Shown: positions 17,759 to 24,250 of the stretch, piece by piece
Numbering within the stretch: the first letter of the stretch is position 1
Layout of the letters: every line of letters begins with the position of its first letter
Origin: a virus
IMG/VR virus record: IMGVR_UViG_3300049732_000169
Coordinates: 1 to 44,832 of that record
Direction: 5' to 3' (one strand)
Length of the DNA: 44,832 bases
Notes under the pieces: model-generated
What the model was told of the DNA's origin: nothing
The model's database searches: none
What the model saw: the letters and a program-made list of their open reading frames with translations, nothing else
Position numbers and translations under genes: made by a program

Positions 17759-19590
17759 TGCCCGTCCAAGCCGGCTTCAAGCTCGAGGCGATGATGGCTG
17801 GGGCCACGATGTGGTCAGACCTGACGCCCGACCTGATTGCGCCCGAAGGCGTCCGGCTCTTCTACGGCATTGACGGGAACGGGCCGAATGACAACATCGC
17901 CGGTGTCGGAGAATTGCAATTCACGCTCCGCAATGACATCGGCAACAGCGGCGGCGTCCTGGGGTACTACTCCCCGAATCATGCGAGCAAACGGGCCGGG
18001 TGGACGTTTGGGATTCGCGTCCGATTGGTGCTGTACGGCACCCTGACGGCGTCGATTACCTCGCTCACCCGCTCGGGCAAGACCGCCACGGTCACGACCT
18101 CTTCACCGCATGGTCTGACCACCGGGCAATTCGTGACGGTCGCTGGCGCGTCTCCGACCGCCTATAACGGCGCGTTCCAAGTGACCGTGACAGGGGCGTC
18201 GACGTTTACCTATCAGTTGGAGGACCTGGGGGGGTTCAAGGCGGCGTTGCCGTTCATTTTCTCGACCCCGACCCTACCCGCCTCCCCAGCGACCGGCACG
18301 ATCACGTGGAACGCCACCTATGAAAAGTTCAACGGGCGCATTCGGACGATTCTGGCGGAGCCCGGGCAACGGCTCTCTCGCCGGGTTCGCGTCATTGCGC
18401 ACGACGCGTTCAGCCATCTGATGGAATCTAAAATCCGCGAGCTGGCCCTGCATGTGGACGCCTCGGAGGCGACGCTGATCGAGGCCGTGCTTGACGCGTT
18501 GCCCGCCGATGCGCAGCCGTTCGCCCGGGACATTGATGACGGCGTCGACGTCTTTCCCTTTGCGTTCGACAACATCCGCGGGGGCGTGCAGGCGGGTGGA
18601 CTCCTGAAAGACCTCGTGCAGAGTTCGTATGGGCTCGTCTTTATGAAAGGCGACGGGACCTTCGTCTACCGCAACCGGCACAGTCGCGCGACGGCGCAAA
18701 GCGTGTTCACACTCGACGATAGCTACATGACGGGCCTTGAGGTGCCCTCGTCGCTCGATAACGTGTATCCCCGGGCGCAGGCGACGATTCATCCGAAGAC
18801 GGTGGACACGGTCGGCGGGACGGTGCTCTTTGCGGCCTCCGGCACGCCGATCAAGGTGGGGCCTGGGGAAACACGCGAAGTGTGGGGCGACTATCGCGAC
18901 CCGGACCAAACCGACCGGTTGATCGGCGGCTATTTCGACGGCCTCCCGCCGGTGTTTACCGCGGGTACCGATTGGGCCGCGAACACGATGCCGGATGGCA
19001 GCGGCGAAGATGCGACCGCGAACGTAACGGTCTCGGTGGATGCCTTTGCGTCGACCGCCAAGTTCACGATTCAGAACAATCACGGCCAGCCGGTGTACCT
19101 CGTGAATGGCGCGGGCGAGGCGTTCCTGCAGCTTCGCGGGAAAGGCCTCTACGACGACGGGCCGCAGACGTTCACCGAAGGCGAGGAGGGGGAGCGGAGT
19201 GTCGAAATCGACATGCCGTATCAGGACAACCCGTTTATCGGGCAGAGCGCGGCGACCTACGTGCAGGCCCAGTACGGCAACCTCGACAAGCAACTCCAGT
19301 CACTCACCTTCTTTGCGAATCGCGATGCGACACTGTTGACACAAGCCTTTCTGCGGGACCCGGGGGACGTCGTCACCGTCAGTGAAGCCGTGACCGGCGT
19401 GGCGTCCGTGGCCGTCGCGATTCAGCGGGTGGAGTTGGACCTCACTCCGGCGGCGGGGGTGTTTGGGGCGGCGCGCTGCTGGATCACGTGTCGCTGGGGC
19501 GTGGCGCCCTCAAGCGGGTTTCCGCAATGGTGGGAACTCGGCGTGGCGGGCCGCGGGGAACTCGGCGAGACGACGTTCGTAAGTTTCTAG
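17758..19590 (+). CDS. Tail tip / distal tail hub-like protein
   Basis: A 610-residue protein encoded directly after the tape measure (TGATG-type overlap), the usual place for distal tail or baseplate hub proteins. Residues about 1-95 and 180-610 have the mixed beta pattern of hub proteins (LQFTLRNDIGNSGG, RRVRVIAHDAFSHLM, YGLVFMKGDGTFVYR). Residues about 98-155 look like an inserted module: TSLTRSGKTATVTTSSPHGL, then TTGQFVTVAGASPTAYNG and FTYQLE, a small beta domain found in many phage tail proteins. The C terminus is Trp-rich (CRWGVAPSSGFPQWWELG). Confidence 0.8.
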   Translation: MPVQAGFKLEAMMAGATMWSDLTPDLIAPEGVRLFYGIDGNGPNDNIAGVGELQFTLRNDIGNSGGVLGYYSPNHASKRAGWTFGIRVRLVLYGTLTASITSLTRSGKTATVTTSSPHGLTTGQFVTVAGASPTAYNGAFQVTVTGASTFTYQLEDLGGFKAALPFIFSTPTLPASPATGTITWNATYEKFNGRIRTILAEPGQRLSRRVRVIAHDAFSHLMESKIRELALHVDASEATLIEAVLDALPADAQPFARDIDDGVDVFPFAFDNIRGGVQAGGLLKDLVQSSYGLVFMKGDGTFVYRNRHSRATAQSVFTLDDSYMTGLEVPSSLDNVYPRAQATIHPKTVDTVGGTVLFAASGTPIKVGPGETREVWGDYRDPDQTDRLIGGYFDGLPPVFTAGTDWAANTMPDGSGEDATANVTVSVDAFASTAKFTIQNNHGQPVYLVNGAGEAFLQLRGKGLYDDGPQTFTEGEEGERSVEIDMPYQDNPFIGQSAATYVQAQYGNLDKQLQSLTFFANRDATLLTQAFLRDPGDVVTVSEAVTGVASVAVAIQRVELDLTPAAGVFGAARCWITCRWGVAPSSGFPQWWELGVAGRGELGETTFVSF

Positions 19591-19600
19591 GGAGGCGGCT

Positions 19601-19816
19601 ATGGCGTGGGTCACACCGACCACGAGAACGACCGGGCACCTGATGACGGCGGCCGAGCACAACCAAGATACGGTTGAAAACCCGATTGCGTTGCGCACGG
19701 GCGCCCTCGCACTCACGAACCAAGTGCAAGGGAACTTCCTGGTCGCGGAGAGTGCCTCGCAGTGGTCGGCGCAGCGTGACGAGCAACTGAAATTCTTCGT
19801 GGAGAGTTTTACATGA
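19601..19816 (+). CDS. Small tail-associated protein
   Basis: A 71-residue protein with the segment WVTPTTRTTGHLMTAAEHNQ followed by TVENPIALRTG. This short pattern recurs in small proteins encoded beside tail-tip genes; its function is unknown. GGAGG lies 8 bases upstream of the ATG. It overlaps the following gene by 4 bases. Confidence 0.7.
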   Translation: MAWVTPTTRTTGHLMTAAEHNQDTVENPIALRTGALALTNQVQGNFLVAESASQWSAQRDEQLKFFVESFT

Positions 19817-20172
19817 TTGCCTCCGTGCATCTGTCTGGCTCGCCTGGCGGAGGACGCCAGATTAAGGTCGCGGCGACGGCGACGCCTGGGACAACGGTGC
19901 ACTCGACCGGCGTCTCAGCCTCGGTGTTCGATGAGCTCTGGTTGTGGGCGAGCAACACGGACACGGCCGCAAAGAAGCTGACGATCGAGTGGGGGGGCAC
20001 CACGAGCCCGGATGACTTGATTGAGCAGACCATCCCGCCCGAGGCTGGGCTCTATCCCATCGTCCAAGGGTTGCGGCTCAGCGGCACCGGGGCGGCAGGC
20101 CGCGACGTCAAAGCCTTCTGTGAAACCGCGAACGTCGTCATGGTGAGTGGGCACGTCAACCGGATTAGTTGA
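19813..20172 (+). CDS. Hypothetical virion protein
   Basis: A 119-residue beta-rich protein (RQIKVAATATPGTTVHST, FDELWLWASNTDTAAKKLTIEWGG, GLYPIVQGLRLSG). The composition resembles head or tail decoration domains, and WLWASNTDTAAKKLTIEWGG is typical of proteins that appear near tail fibres. No catalytic motif. It starts in an overlap with the previous stop. Confidence 0.65.
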   Translation: MIASVHLSGSPGGGRQIKVAATATPGTTVHSTGVSASVFDELWLWASNTDTAAKKLTIEWGGTTSPDDLIEQTIPPEAGLYPIVQGLRLSGTGAAGRDVKAFCETANVVMVSGHVNRIS

Positions 20173-20176
20173 ACCC

Positions 20177-20470
20177 ATGCGCTTCAATCCATTTTCGATC
20201 TGGTCGATTCCGATTGCGTTTAAGACGGCGCGCGTCGTCGAACTCGTGCAACGCGGCACGATTGCCTTTGCAGCGGAATCGTCGAAGACCGCGACCATTA
20301 CGACGGCCGACACGAGCCGCAGCGAATTGACGCACCTGGGCGCCGAAGGGTCAAGTTTCGACACGGCCACCATCCGCCTGGCCTTTACGAATGCCACGAC
20401 GATCACGGCGACGCGGCAAGCGACGGGCAGTTCTGCGACGGTCGGCTTCCAAGTGGTGACGCGGCCATGA
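20177..20470 (+). CDS. Small hypothetical virion protein
   Basis: A 97-residue protein beginning MRFNPFSIW; the start is chosen at ATG 20177, 4 bases after the preceding stop, rather than an upstream GTG. It is Thr/Ala-rich and probably beta-stranded (TATITTADTSRSELTHLG, TATIRLAFTNATTITATR). No known family. It overlaps the next gene by 4 bases. Confidence 0.65.
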   Translation: MRFNPFSIWSIPIAFKTARVVELVQRGTIAFAAESSKTATITTADTSRSELTHLGAEGSSFDTATIRLAFTNATTITATRQATGSSATVGFQVVTRP

Positions 20471-20685
20471 AGCGGTTCTTTATCGGCACCACGAACGGCG
20501 TCGTGGATTATGTCCTGGAGATCGAGGGGCCCGCGGCAGCGGGGGCGCCGGTGCCGCCAGGACTCACGGAAATCACCGGGCATCCGCAGGCGACGAGTAA
20601 TCACCAGGCGCTCTTGCGAACGGAGCGACAGCGCGATGGGTCCTTTGTGAAGGTCGTGGGTGAGCCCGCCGCAGCGGAACTGTGA
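20467..20685 (+). CDS. Small hypothetical protein
   Basis: A 72-residue protein (MKRFFIGTTNGVVDYVLEIEG...) coupled to the preceding gene by an ATGA overlap. The middle is Pro/Ala/Gly-rich and a basic segment follows. No motif recognised. Likely a minor virion or assembly component given its place at the end of the tail operon. Confidence 0.6.
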   Translation: MKRFFIGTTNGVVDYVLEIEGPAAAGAPVPPGLTEITGHPQATSNHQALLRTERQRDGSFVKVVGEPAAAEL

Positions 20686-20688
20686 CCC

Positions 20689-20961
20689 ATGCTTGACCCT
20701 GAATTCGTGAAATGGTTTGCCACGCTCGGGATCGGGGGCATCCTCGCGGGCTTCATGTTCCTCTTTTATCGCAAGGACGTCCAGCAGTTCACGGAATTGT
20801 GGAAGGTGACGACCGACCAATTAATGACGGTGATTAAGGACAACACGGCCTCGAATACCAAACTGATTACGCTCATCGAAAATCAGGAACGCAACGCGCT
20901 GCGGAAAACCGATATTGAATCCTTGATCCAGGAAAAATTAGACCAGGAACGCCGCCGATGA
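20689..20961 (+). CDS. Small membrane protein with coiled coil, holin candidate
   Basis: A 90-residue protein with one transmembrane helix near residues 8-27 (FATLGIGGILAGFMFLFY) and a long charged helix to the C terminus (QLMTVIKDNTASNTKLITLIENQ, ending KLDQERRR). A single N-terminal membrane helix followed by a coiled coil is seen in BhlA-like holins and holin-associated proteins, and the location right after the tail genes fits a lysis region. No partner endolysin is evident, so the role remains tentative. Confidence 0.6.
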   Translation: MLDPEFVKWFATLGIGGILAGFMFLFYRKDVQQFTELWKVTTDQLMTVIKDNTASNTKLITLIENQERNALRKTDIESLIQEKLDQERRR

Positions 20962-20974
20962 CCCATTGGCACCC

Positions 20975-21196
20975 ATGTTGTGCCCGCTCTGCCAGACCCG
21001 CTGTCCGCGCGAAGGCCCCTTGAGTGATGGCGCGTATCTGTGCGCCGTGATGGGGTTCTGGTATCGGCTTAATGCGAAGGGTCAACTCTGCGCGTGGGGC
21101 ACCACGAACAAATCGCATCCCCGCGGGGTCGCGTCCGAACACGGGCAACGCCGGAGGTTGACCGCGGCGGAGATGATTCGACGGAGGCCGAAGTGA
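20975..21196 (+). CDS. Small Cys-rich (zinc-binding?) protein
   Basis: A 73-residue protein starting at ATG 20975 (an in-frame TTG at 20966 is less likely). CPLCQTRCP near the N terminus plus later Cys residues (YLCAV, QLCAW) suggest a small metal site. The C-terminal third is basic. Function unknown. It overlaps the following gene (GTGA). Confidence 0.55.
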   Translation: MLCPLCQTRCPREGPLSDGAYLCAVMGFWYRLNAKGQLCAWGTTNKSHPRGVASEHGQRRRLTAAEMIRRRPK

Positions 21197-21678
21197 ACGT
21201 CGACAACGAAGACGGATTTCTCCTGCCGCACGGATGCTTCCGGCCGTACAGCCGCGCCACGAATGAAATGGAAGGCGTGGCGCATGATGATGACCCCTTC
21301 GGCCTTCGACTCGGTAAGAAGTGGACATCGGGCGACGGGTGGAACCTCGCCAAGATCAGCGGCAACATCATCCGCGATGATGGAGTCCACGAAGAGTACG
21401 CCCTGATTCGCTTCCGGCTGGCGCCGAACGAGCAAGACGGCGCGATCGAAATCGTGGTGCGCAAGGGCACTGAGGAAGTCCCCGCGCTGTACATCGACCC
21501 GAGCGGCGTGCACTGCCTCGCCAACTTCTTTGCGCCGAACATCAGTGGCGCCGGCGGCACGTTCCTGAAGAATGGTCCGTGGGAATTGCATCTCCAGTCG
21601 GATGCGAACCTTGTCCTTTATGACACTCGGAGCACGCCTTGGAAGGTGTTGTGGGCGACGTACACGCAGATCGTTTAG
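21193..21678 (+). CDS. Protein with C-terminal bulb-lectin-like repeat
   Basis: A 161-residue protein. GTG 21193 is chosen because GGAGG lies just upstream and the start overlaps the previous stop. Residues 1-125 are of unknown fold (DDPFGLRLGKKWTSGDGWNL, ISGNIIRDDGVHEEYALIRF). The last 38 residues contain LQSDANLVLYD near residue 134, an exact match to the QxDxNxVxY mannose-binding signature of monocot/bulb-type lectins, followed by WKVLWAT. It may bind mannose-like glycans on the virion or the host envelope. A partial second copy of its ending lies just downstream. Confidence 0.7.
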   Translation: MNVDNEDGFLLPHGCFRPYSRATNEMEGVAHDDDPFGLRLGKKWTSGDGWNLAKISGNIIRDDGVHEEYALIRFRLAPNEQDGAIEIVVRKGTEEVPALYIDPSGVHCLANFFAPNISGAGGTFLKNGPWELHLQSDANLVLYDTRSTPWKVLWATYTQIV

Positions 21679-21683
21679 GCCGC

Positions 21684-21779
21684 GGCTGCAGCGCGTCTGC
21701 GCCTCTGGTACAGCTTCGCGCAGACGCGACACGAGCGATGCCCTGGAAAGCGGTGTGGAACAGCGGGACGCAACTCTAG
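21684..21779 (+). pseudogene. Out-of-frame duplicate of the lectin C-terminal end
   Basis: Directly after the lectin-like gene, in another reading frame, the text TRAMPWKAVWNSGTQL-stop parallels the true ending TRSTPWKVLWATYTQIV-stop, with matching T, R, P, W, K, W, T and Q positions. It lacks a start and the first half of the repeat, so it looks like a decayed or frameshifted tandem copy. It overlaps the start of the small zinc-ribbon gene. Confidence 0.5.
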
Positions 21780-21928
21780 TTCCCGAGCTCCGCTGTCCTC
21801 ACTGCGGAGAGGATGACCCGCGCTTCCTTGAGCGGTGGAAAACCCTCTGGTTCTGCAACGTGTGCGGCAAAACGTGGCCGCGGCGTGTCGAGCAGGATGT
21901 CAGCGGGAACGAAATCACCGGGCCATGA
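21755..21928 (+). CDS. Small zinc-ribbon protein
   Basis: A 57-residue protein starting at GTG 21755 with GGAAAG just upstream. Two Cys pairs, CPHCGEDD and CNVCGKTW, separated by 20 residues form a zinc-ribbon-like pattern. The longer upstream frame is of shadow quality. Its stop overlaps the next start (ATGA). Role unknown. Confidence 0.6.
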   Translation: MEQRDATLVPELRCPHCGEDDPRFLERWKTLWFCNVCGKTWPRRVEQDVSGNEITGP

Positions 21929-22023
21929 GTTTCATTCAAGACGACGACCCGGACCCCTGGTTCTGTCTCGGCGTGCTCATCGCGTGCGCGGTCGGTGCCG
22001 CGTACCTCTATTTTATGGGGTGA
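21925..22023 (+). CDS. 32-residue single-pass membrane peptide
   Basis: MSFIQDDDPDPWF leads into the hydrophobic helix CLGVLIACAVGAAYLYFM. It starts in an ATGA overlap with the zinc-ribbon gene. A very small membrane protein in a post-tail region could be a pinholin-like or accessory lysis factor, but size and position are the only support. Confidence 0.5.
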   Translation: MSFIQDDDPDPWFCLGVLIACAVGAAYLYFMG

Positions 22024-22027
22024 CCTA

Positions 22028-22165
22028 ATGCTCTCAATTGATGCCTTGTTGCTCGTGCTCGCCTTCGTGTTCTTCCTGCTAGGGGCGTTCAGTGCGCCGA
22101 CCGGTCGCCTGAATTGTACGGCCGCCGGTCTGGCGTGTTGGGTCGCCACGTTCCTGTTCGGCTGA
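22028..22165 (+). CDS. 45-residue membrane protein with two helices
   Basis: The protein (MLSIDALLLVLAFVFFLLGAF..., then GLACWVATFLFG) has two hydrophobic stretches separated by a short polar loop, and starts 4 bases after the preceding stop. It could be a small class II-like holin or a membrane-anchored accessory protein. It is the last rightward gene before the attachment site. Confidence 0.5.
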   Translation: MLSIDALLLVLAFVFFLLGAFSAPTGRLNCTAAGLACWVATFLFG

Positions 22166-22172
22166 CCACCAG

Positions 22173-22255
22173 TTCGGCCCGTGCTTGCGGGCGCTGACCG
22201 CTGGGCGCAAGGCTACCCCGGCTTTGCGGGTCGGTGGCTCGTGACGCGGGCCGAA
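22173..22255. other. Structured non-coding element
   Basis: A perfect 9-bp inverted repeat, TTCGGCCCG and CGGGCCGAA, encloses two further potential stems: CTTGCG/CGCAAG and CCCG/CGGG. The layout is a three-way junction. There is no T run on either strand right after the outer stem. It could be a convergent-type transcription barrier between late genes and the integrase region, or a small RNA. The rest of 22256-22449 has only the att-related sites and no gene. Confidence 0.4.
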
Positions 22256-22360
22256 GAGCCTTTCGGAACCATGGGTCGGAACCATAATCCGATTCCTTCT
22301 TAGCTGAATATGTTCCACATTCTTCCACGTGCGCTACGGTTTGTGCCGGGAGGGCTGCGG

Positions 22361-22402
22361 GCGAAAGGCGCGAATTCTTTTGAGAAAACCTGCGCGAAAG
22401 GC
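22361..22402. repeat. Direct repeats beside attP, possible integrase arm sites
   Basis: GCGAAAGGC occurs at 22361-22369 and 22394-22402, spaced 33 bases apart, both preceded by CTGCG-like sequence. The second copy abuts the tRNA-like core. Tyrosine integrases bind short arm-type repeats on one or both sides of the core, so these are candidates. A coincidental 9-base match is possible. Confidence 0.4.
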
Positions 22403-22403
22403 A

Positions 22404-22426
22404 TGGTGGAGGCGGCGGGAGTCGAA
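22404..22426 (-). other. Putative attP core (3' end of tmRNA or a tRNA)
   Basis: Read on the minus strand, the 23 bases comprise the T-loop TTCGACT, the T-stem strand CCCGC, the acceptor strand CGCCTCC, discriminator A and CCA. That is exactly the layout of the last 23 bases of a tRNA-like gene. T at acceptor position 70 and discriminator A would fit alanine-type identity (G3-U70), so tmRNA (ssrA) or tRNA-Ala is the likely host gene. No other part of a tRNA is present, and the segment lies 24 bases beyond the integrase stop. This is how phage attP sites preserve a host RNA gene on integration. Confidence 0.7.
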
Positions 22427-22449
22427 GAAGCGGTCACTTACGGTAACGC

Positions 22450-23529
22450 CTATGCGCGCTTCTGTTTACGGGTGGGAGCAGAAACAGGAACCATAGGCCA
22501 GCCGTTGAAACGCCCGTCGAGCGCTTCGCCGAGCCGCTGGAGACGGCTATTCAGGACCGGGACGTACACGCGACGCGTGATGCGCGGGTCTCTGTGGCCG
22601 GCCCCGACCGCGATGTCTTCCAAGTCTATGCCCTGCTCGCTCGCGTGCATCCATGTGGTGTGCCGTGCCTGGTAGGGTCGGACCTTTTCTGGCCAGCCGG
22701 CTGAGCGGAGCGTCCGCGCAAAGTTGCCCGTGCTGTACGTGCCCCAGGCGTGCTCGGCGATGAACAGCTGCCACGCGGCGAGCATGTCGTCGTTCAAGTA
22801 GACGCCGGGGCAAAAGCCGCCCTTGGCATCGCGTGGCACCCACACACGGGCCTCCAGATTCACATCGCCCGACTGCGCCCGCATGATTTCGCACGGCCGT
22901 TTCCCGGTGGACACGAATACCCTGTACCGGGCGCGCGTCTTCCCGTTCCACGGGGGGCCGGTGCGCTTCGCCTCCATTTCCTGCAGCCGGCGATCGACGG
23001 CGAGTATCAGTTCGTTGCTGATGCGCTGAATCGGCGTCTTCGGCACGGTCAAGGGTTCAATGCCATCGCACGGGGTCTTCGCCTGCGGACCGTCCAGGGT
23101 GCGGTACAGATGGCGAAGCGTATTGACCCGGTGGTTGATGGTCTTCGGCGCGAGCGGTTTGCGCTGGGAGAGCCATCGCACGCGGGCGGCAAGCACGTGG
23201 GCGCTCGTCACCCGGTGCCGGTACACATCGCCGAGTTCCTGAATCCACGCGTTTAGGTGATCTTCGCGGTCCTCCCAGCTCGCCAGATGCCGCATCAGTT
23301 TGATGTACCGCTTGGCGGCGGCGGCAAGCGAGCCACGCTCGACGGGCGGCGATTCCGTGCGGCCCATGGCCTCGAGCGCGGCGCGTTTCCCCTTGAGTTC
23401 GTCCAGGGTGGAGTCCTTCGGCATCCGTGCGGAATAGGGCACGCCGCCGACCATCACGCGGACTTCAAAGCCGCCGCTGTCGAGGTACACCCCGCGGGCG
23501 ATCGTGCGGCGTTTGCCAGTGCGGGGCAC
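22450..23529 (-). CDS. int: Tyrosine recombinase / phage integrase
   Basis: A 359-residue site-specific recombinase. Residues 1-60 resemble an arm-binding/Arm-DNA-type N terminus, about 65-155 are the core-binding SAM-like domain, and 165-345 the catalytic domain. Catalytic positions visible are Arg211 in STGKRPCEI, Arg289 in RPYQARHT, His312 in GAGHRD and the nucleophile Tyr322 in ITRRVYVPV. The usual first His of the H-x-x-R box is Tyr here, a tolerated change in this family. It lies beside a tRNA-like attP core and should integrate and excise the phage. Confidence 0.95.
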   Translation of the reverse strand: MPRTGKRRTIARGVYLDSGGFEVRVMVGGVPYSARMPKDSTLDELKGKRAALEAMGRTESPPVERGSLAAAAKRYIKLMRHLASWEDREDHLNAWIQELGDVYRHRVTSAHVLAARVRWLSQRKPLAPKTINHRVNTLRHLYRTLDGPQAKTPCDGIEPLTVPKTPIQRISNELILAVDRRLQEMEAKRTGPPWNGKTRARYRVFVSTGKRPCEIMRAQSGDVNLEARVWVPRDAKGGFCPGVYLNDDMLAAWQLFIAEHAWGTYSTGNFARTLRSAGWPEKVRPYQARHTTWMHASEQGIDLEDIAVGAGHRDPRITRRVYVPVLNSRLQRLGEALDGRFNGWPMVPVSAPTRKQKRA

Positions 23530-23533
23530 GGGG

Positions 23534-24214
23534 CTACTTCGGGGCTTCGAACATTCGGCGTACCCGATCCTTGCTCACGTTGCACCGCCGTTCGCCAGCC
23601 TTCGTGATCACGACGACTTCCAGGTCACGTTCTTTGGAGAGGGTTAACGCCGATTCCATTTCGAACGTGGCGAGGGCTCGGTTCGTGGTGAATTGCGCGC
23701 CAAACAGATTCGTGAAGCCCACCGGCTCTGTTGTCATGGTGACGGGTTGGGCGGAGTGTTGTGGCCGGTCTTCGGCCCGGATAATCACGTGTTCGATAAC
23801 GGCAGCGAGATCAACCGTGCGGTCAACAGCCGCGGAATCACCTTGTGGCTCGATCCACAGATGTAGGCGTGGGGCCCGCAAGTCCTCCGAAATGTCCGCG
23901 ATGGTTGGCGCGGGCTGGTACCGGCGCTGTCGTTCGGCGGCGGCGAGTGCGACCTGTCCGTAATGGGACGTGAACGTGACCTTGTAGGTGCCGGTGTTCG
24001 TCACGGCGCTCCGATTGAGGCCCGCATTAAAGGACGCGCCTAGGCTCTCGCCGAACCCGGGCGACGCGACGCATTCCGCGATAAGGGTATTGAGGTGCTT
24101 CTTGTCGCTTCCGGCGCGAATGGCGGCCGTCAGCTGTTCGTCCGTGAGCGGTGCCTGTGCGGCGAGCGAGAGGGATGCAACCAAGAGGCTGACGACGAGG
24201 GAGAGTTGTTTCAT
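23534..24214 (-). CDS. Secreted protein of unknown function (probable lysogenic cargo)
   Basis: A 226-residue protein with a clear Sec signal peptide (MKQLSLVVSLLVASLSLAAQA). Start ATG 24214 has GGAGG 7 bases upstream; GTG 24217 is the alternative. The mature part (LTDEQLTAAIRAG, IAECVASPGFGESLGASFNAG, ADISEDLRAPRLHLWIEPQ) resembles uncharacterised exported proteins I associate with Acidobacteriota; I cannot verify that here. It sits between repressor and integrase on the lysogenic strand, so it is probably expressed in the prophage and alters the host envelope or protects it. Confidence 0.7.
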   Translation of the reverse strand: MKQLSLVVSLLVASLSLAAQAPLTDEQLTAAIRAGSDKKHLNTLIAECVASPGFGESLGASFNAGLNRSAVTNTGTYKVTFTSHYGQVALAAAERQRRYQPAPTIADISEDLRAPRLHLWIEPQGDSAAVDRTVDLAAVIEHVIIRAEDRPQHSAQPVTMTTEPVGFTNLFGAQFTTNRALATFEMESALTLSKERDLEVVVITKAGERRCNVSKDRVRRMFEAPK

Positions 24215-24250
24215 CACGATACCTCCGCGAGAAGTTGATCGACGAGTTCT

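Noticed and set aside
18274-19293. Long minus-strand open frame opposite the tail-tip gene
   Set aside because: No domain, no ribosome site, and composition typical of an antisense shadow of a GC-rich gene.
21572-21754. Upstream part of the zinc-ribbon frame
   Set aside because: It overlaps the lectin-like gene in another frame and is Arg/Cys-rich shadow; a GTG with GGAAAG occurs at 21755.
21193-21779. Diversity-generating retroelement acting on the lectin-like gene
   Set aside because: The two similar endings are short and out of frame, and no reverse transcriptase gene is present in the window.
22404-22426. Complete tRNA or tmRNA gene at the attachment site
   Set aside because: Only the last 23 bases of such a gene are present. 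No anticodon arm, D arm or 5' acceptor strand was found around it.
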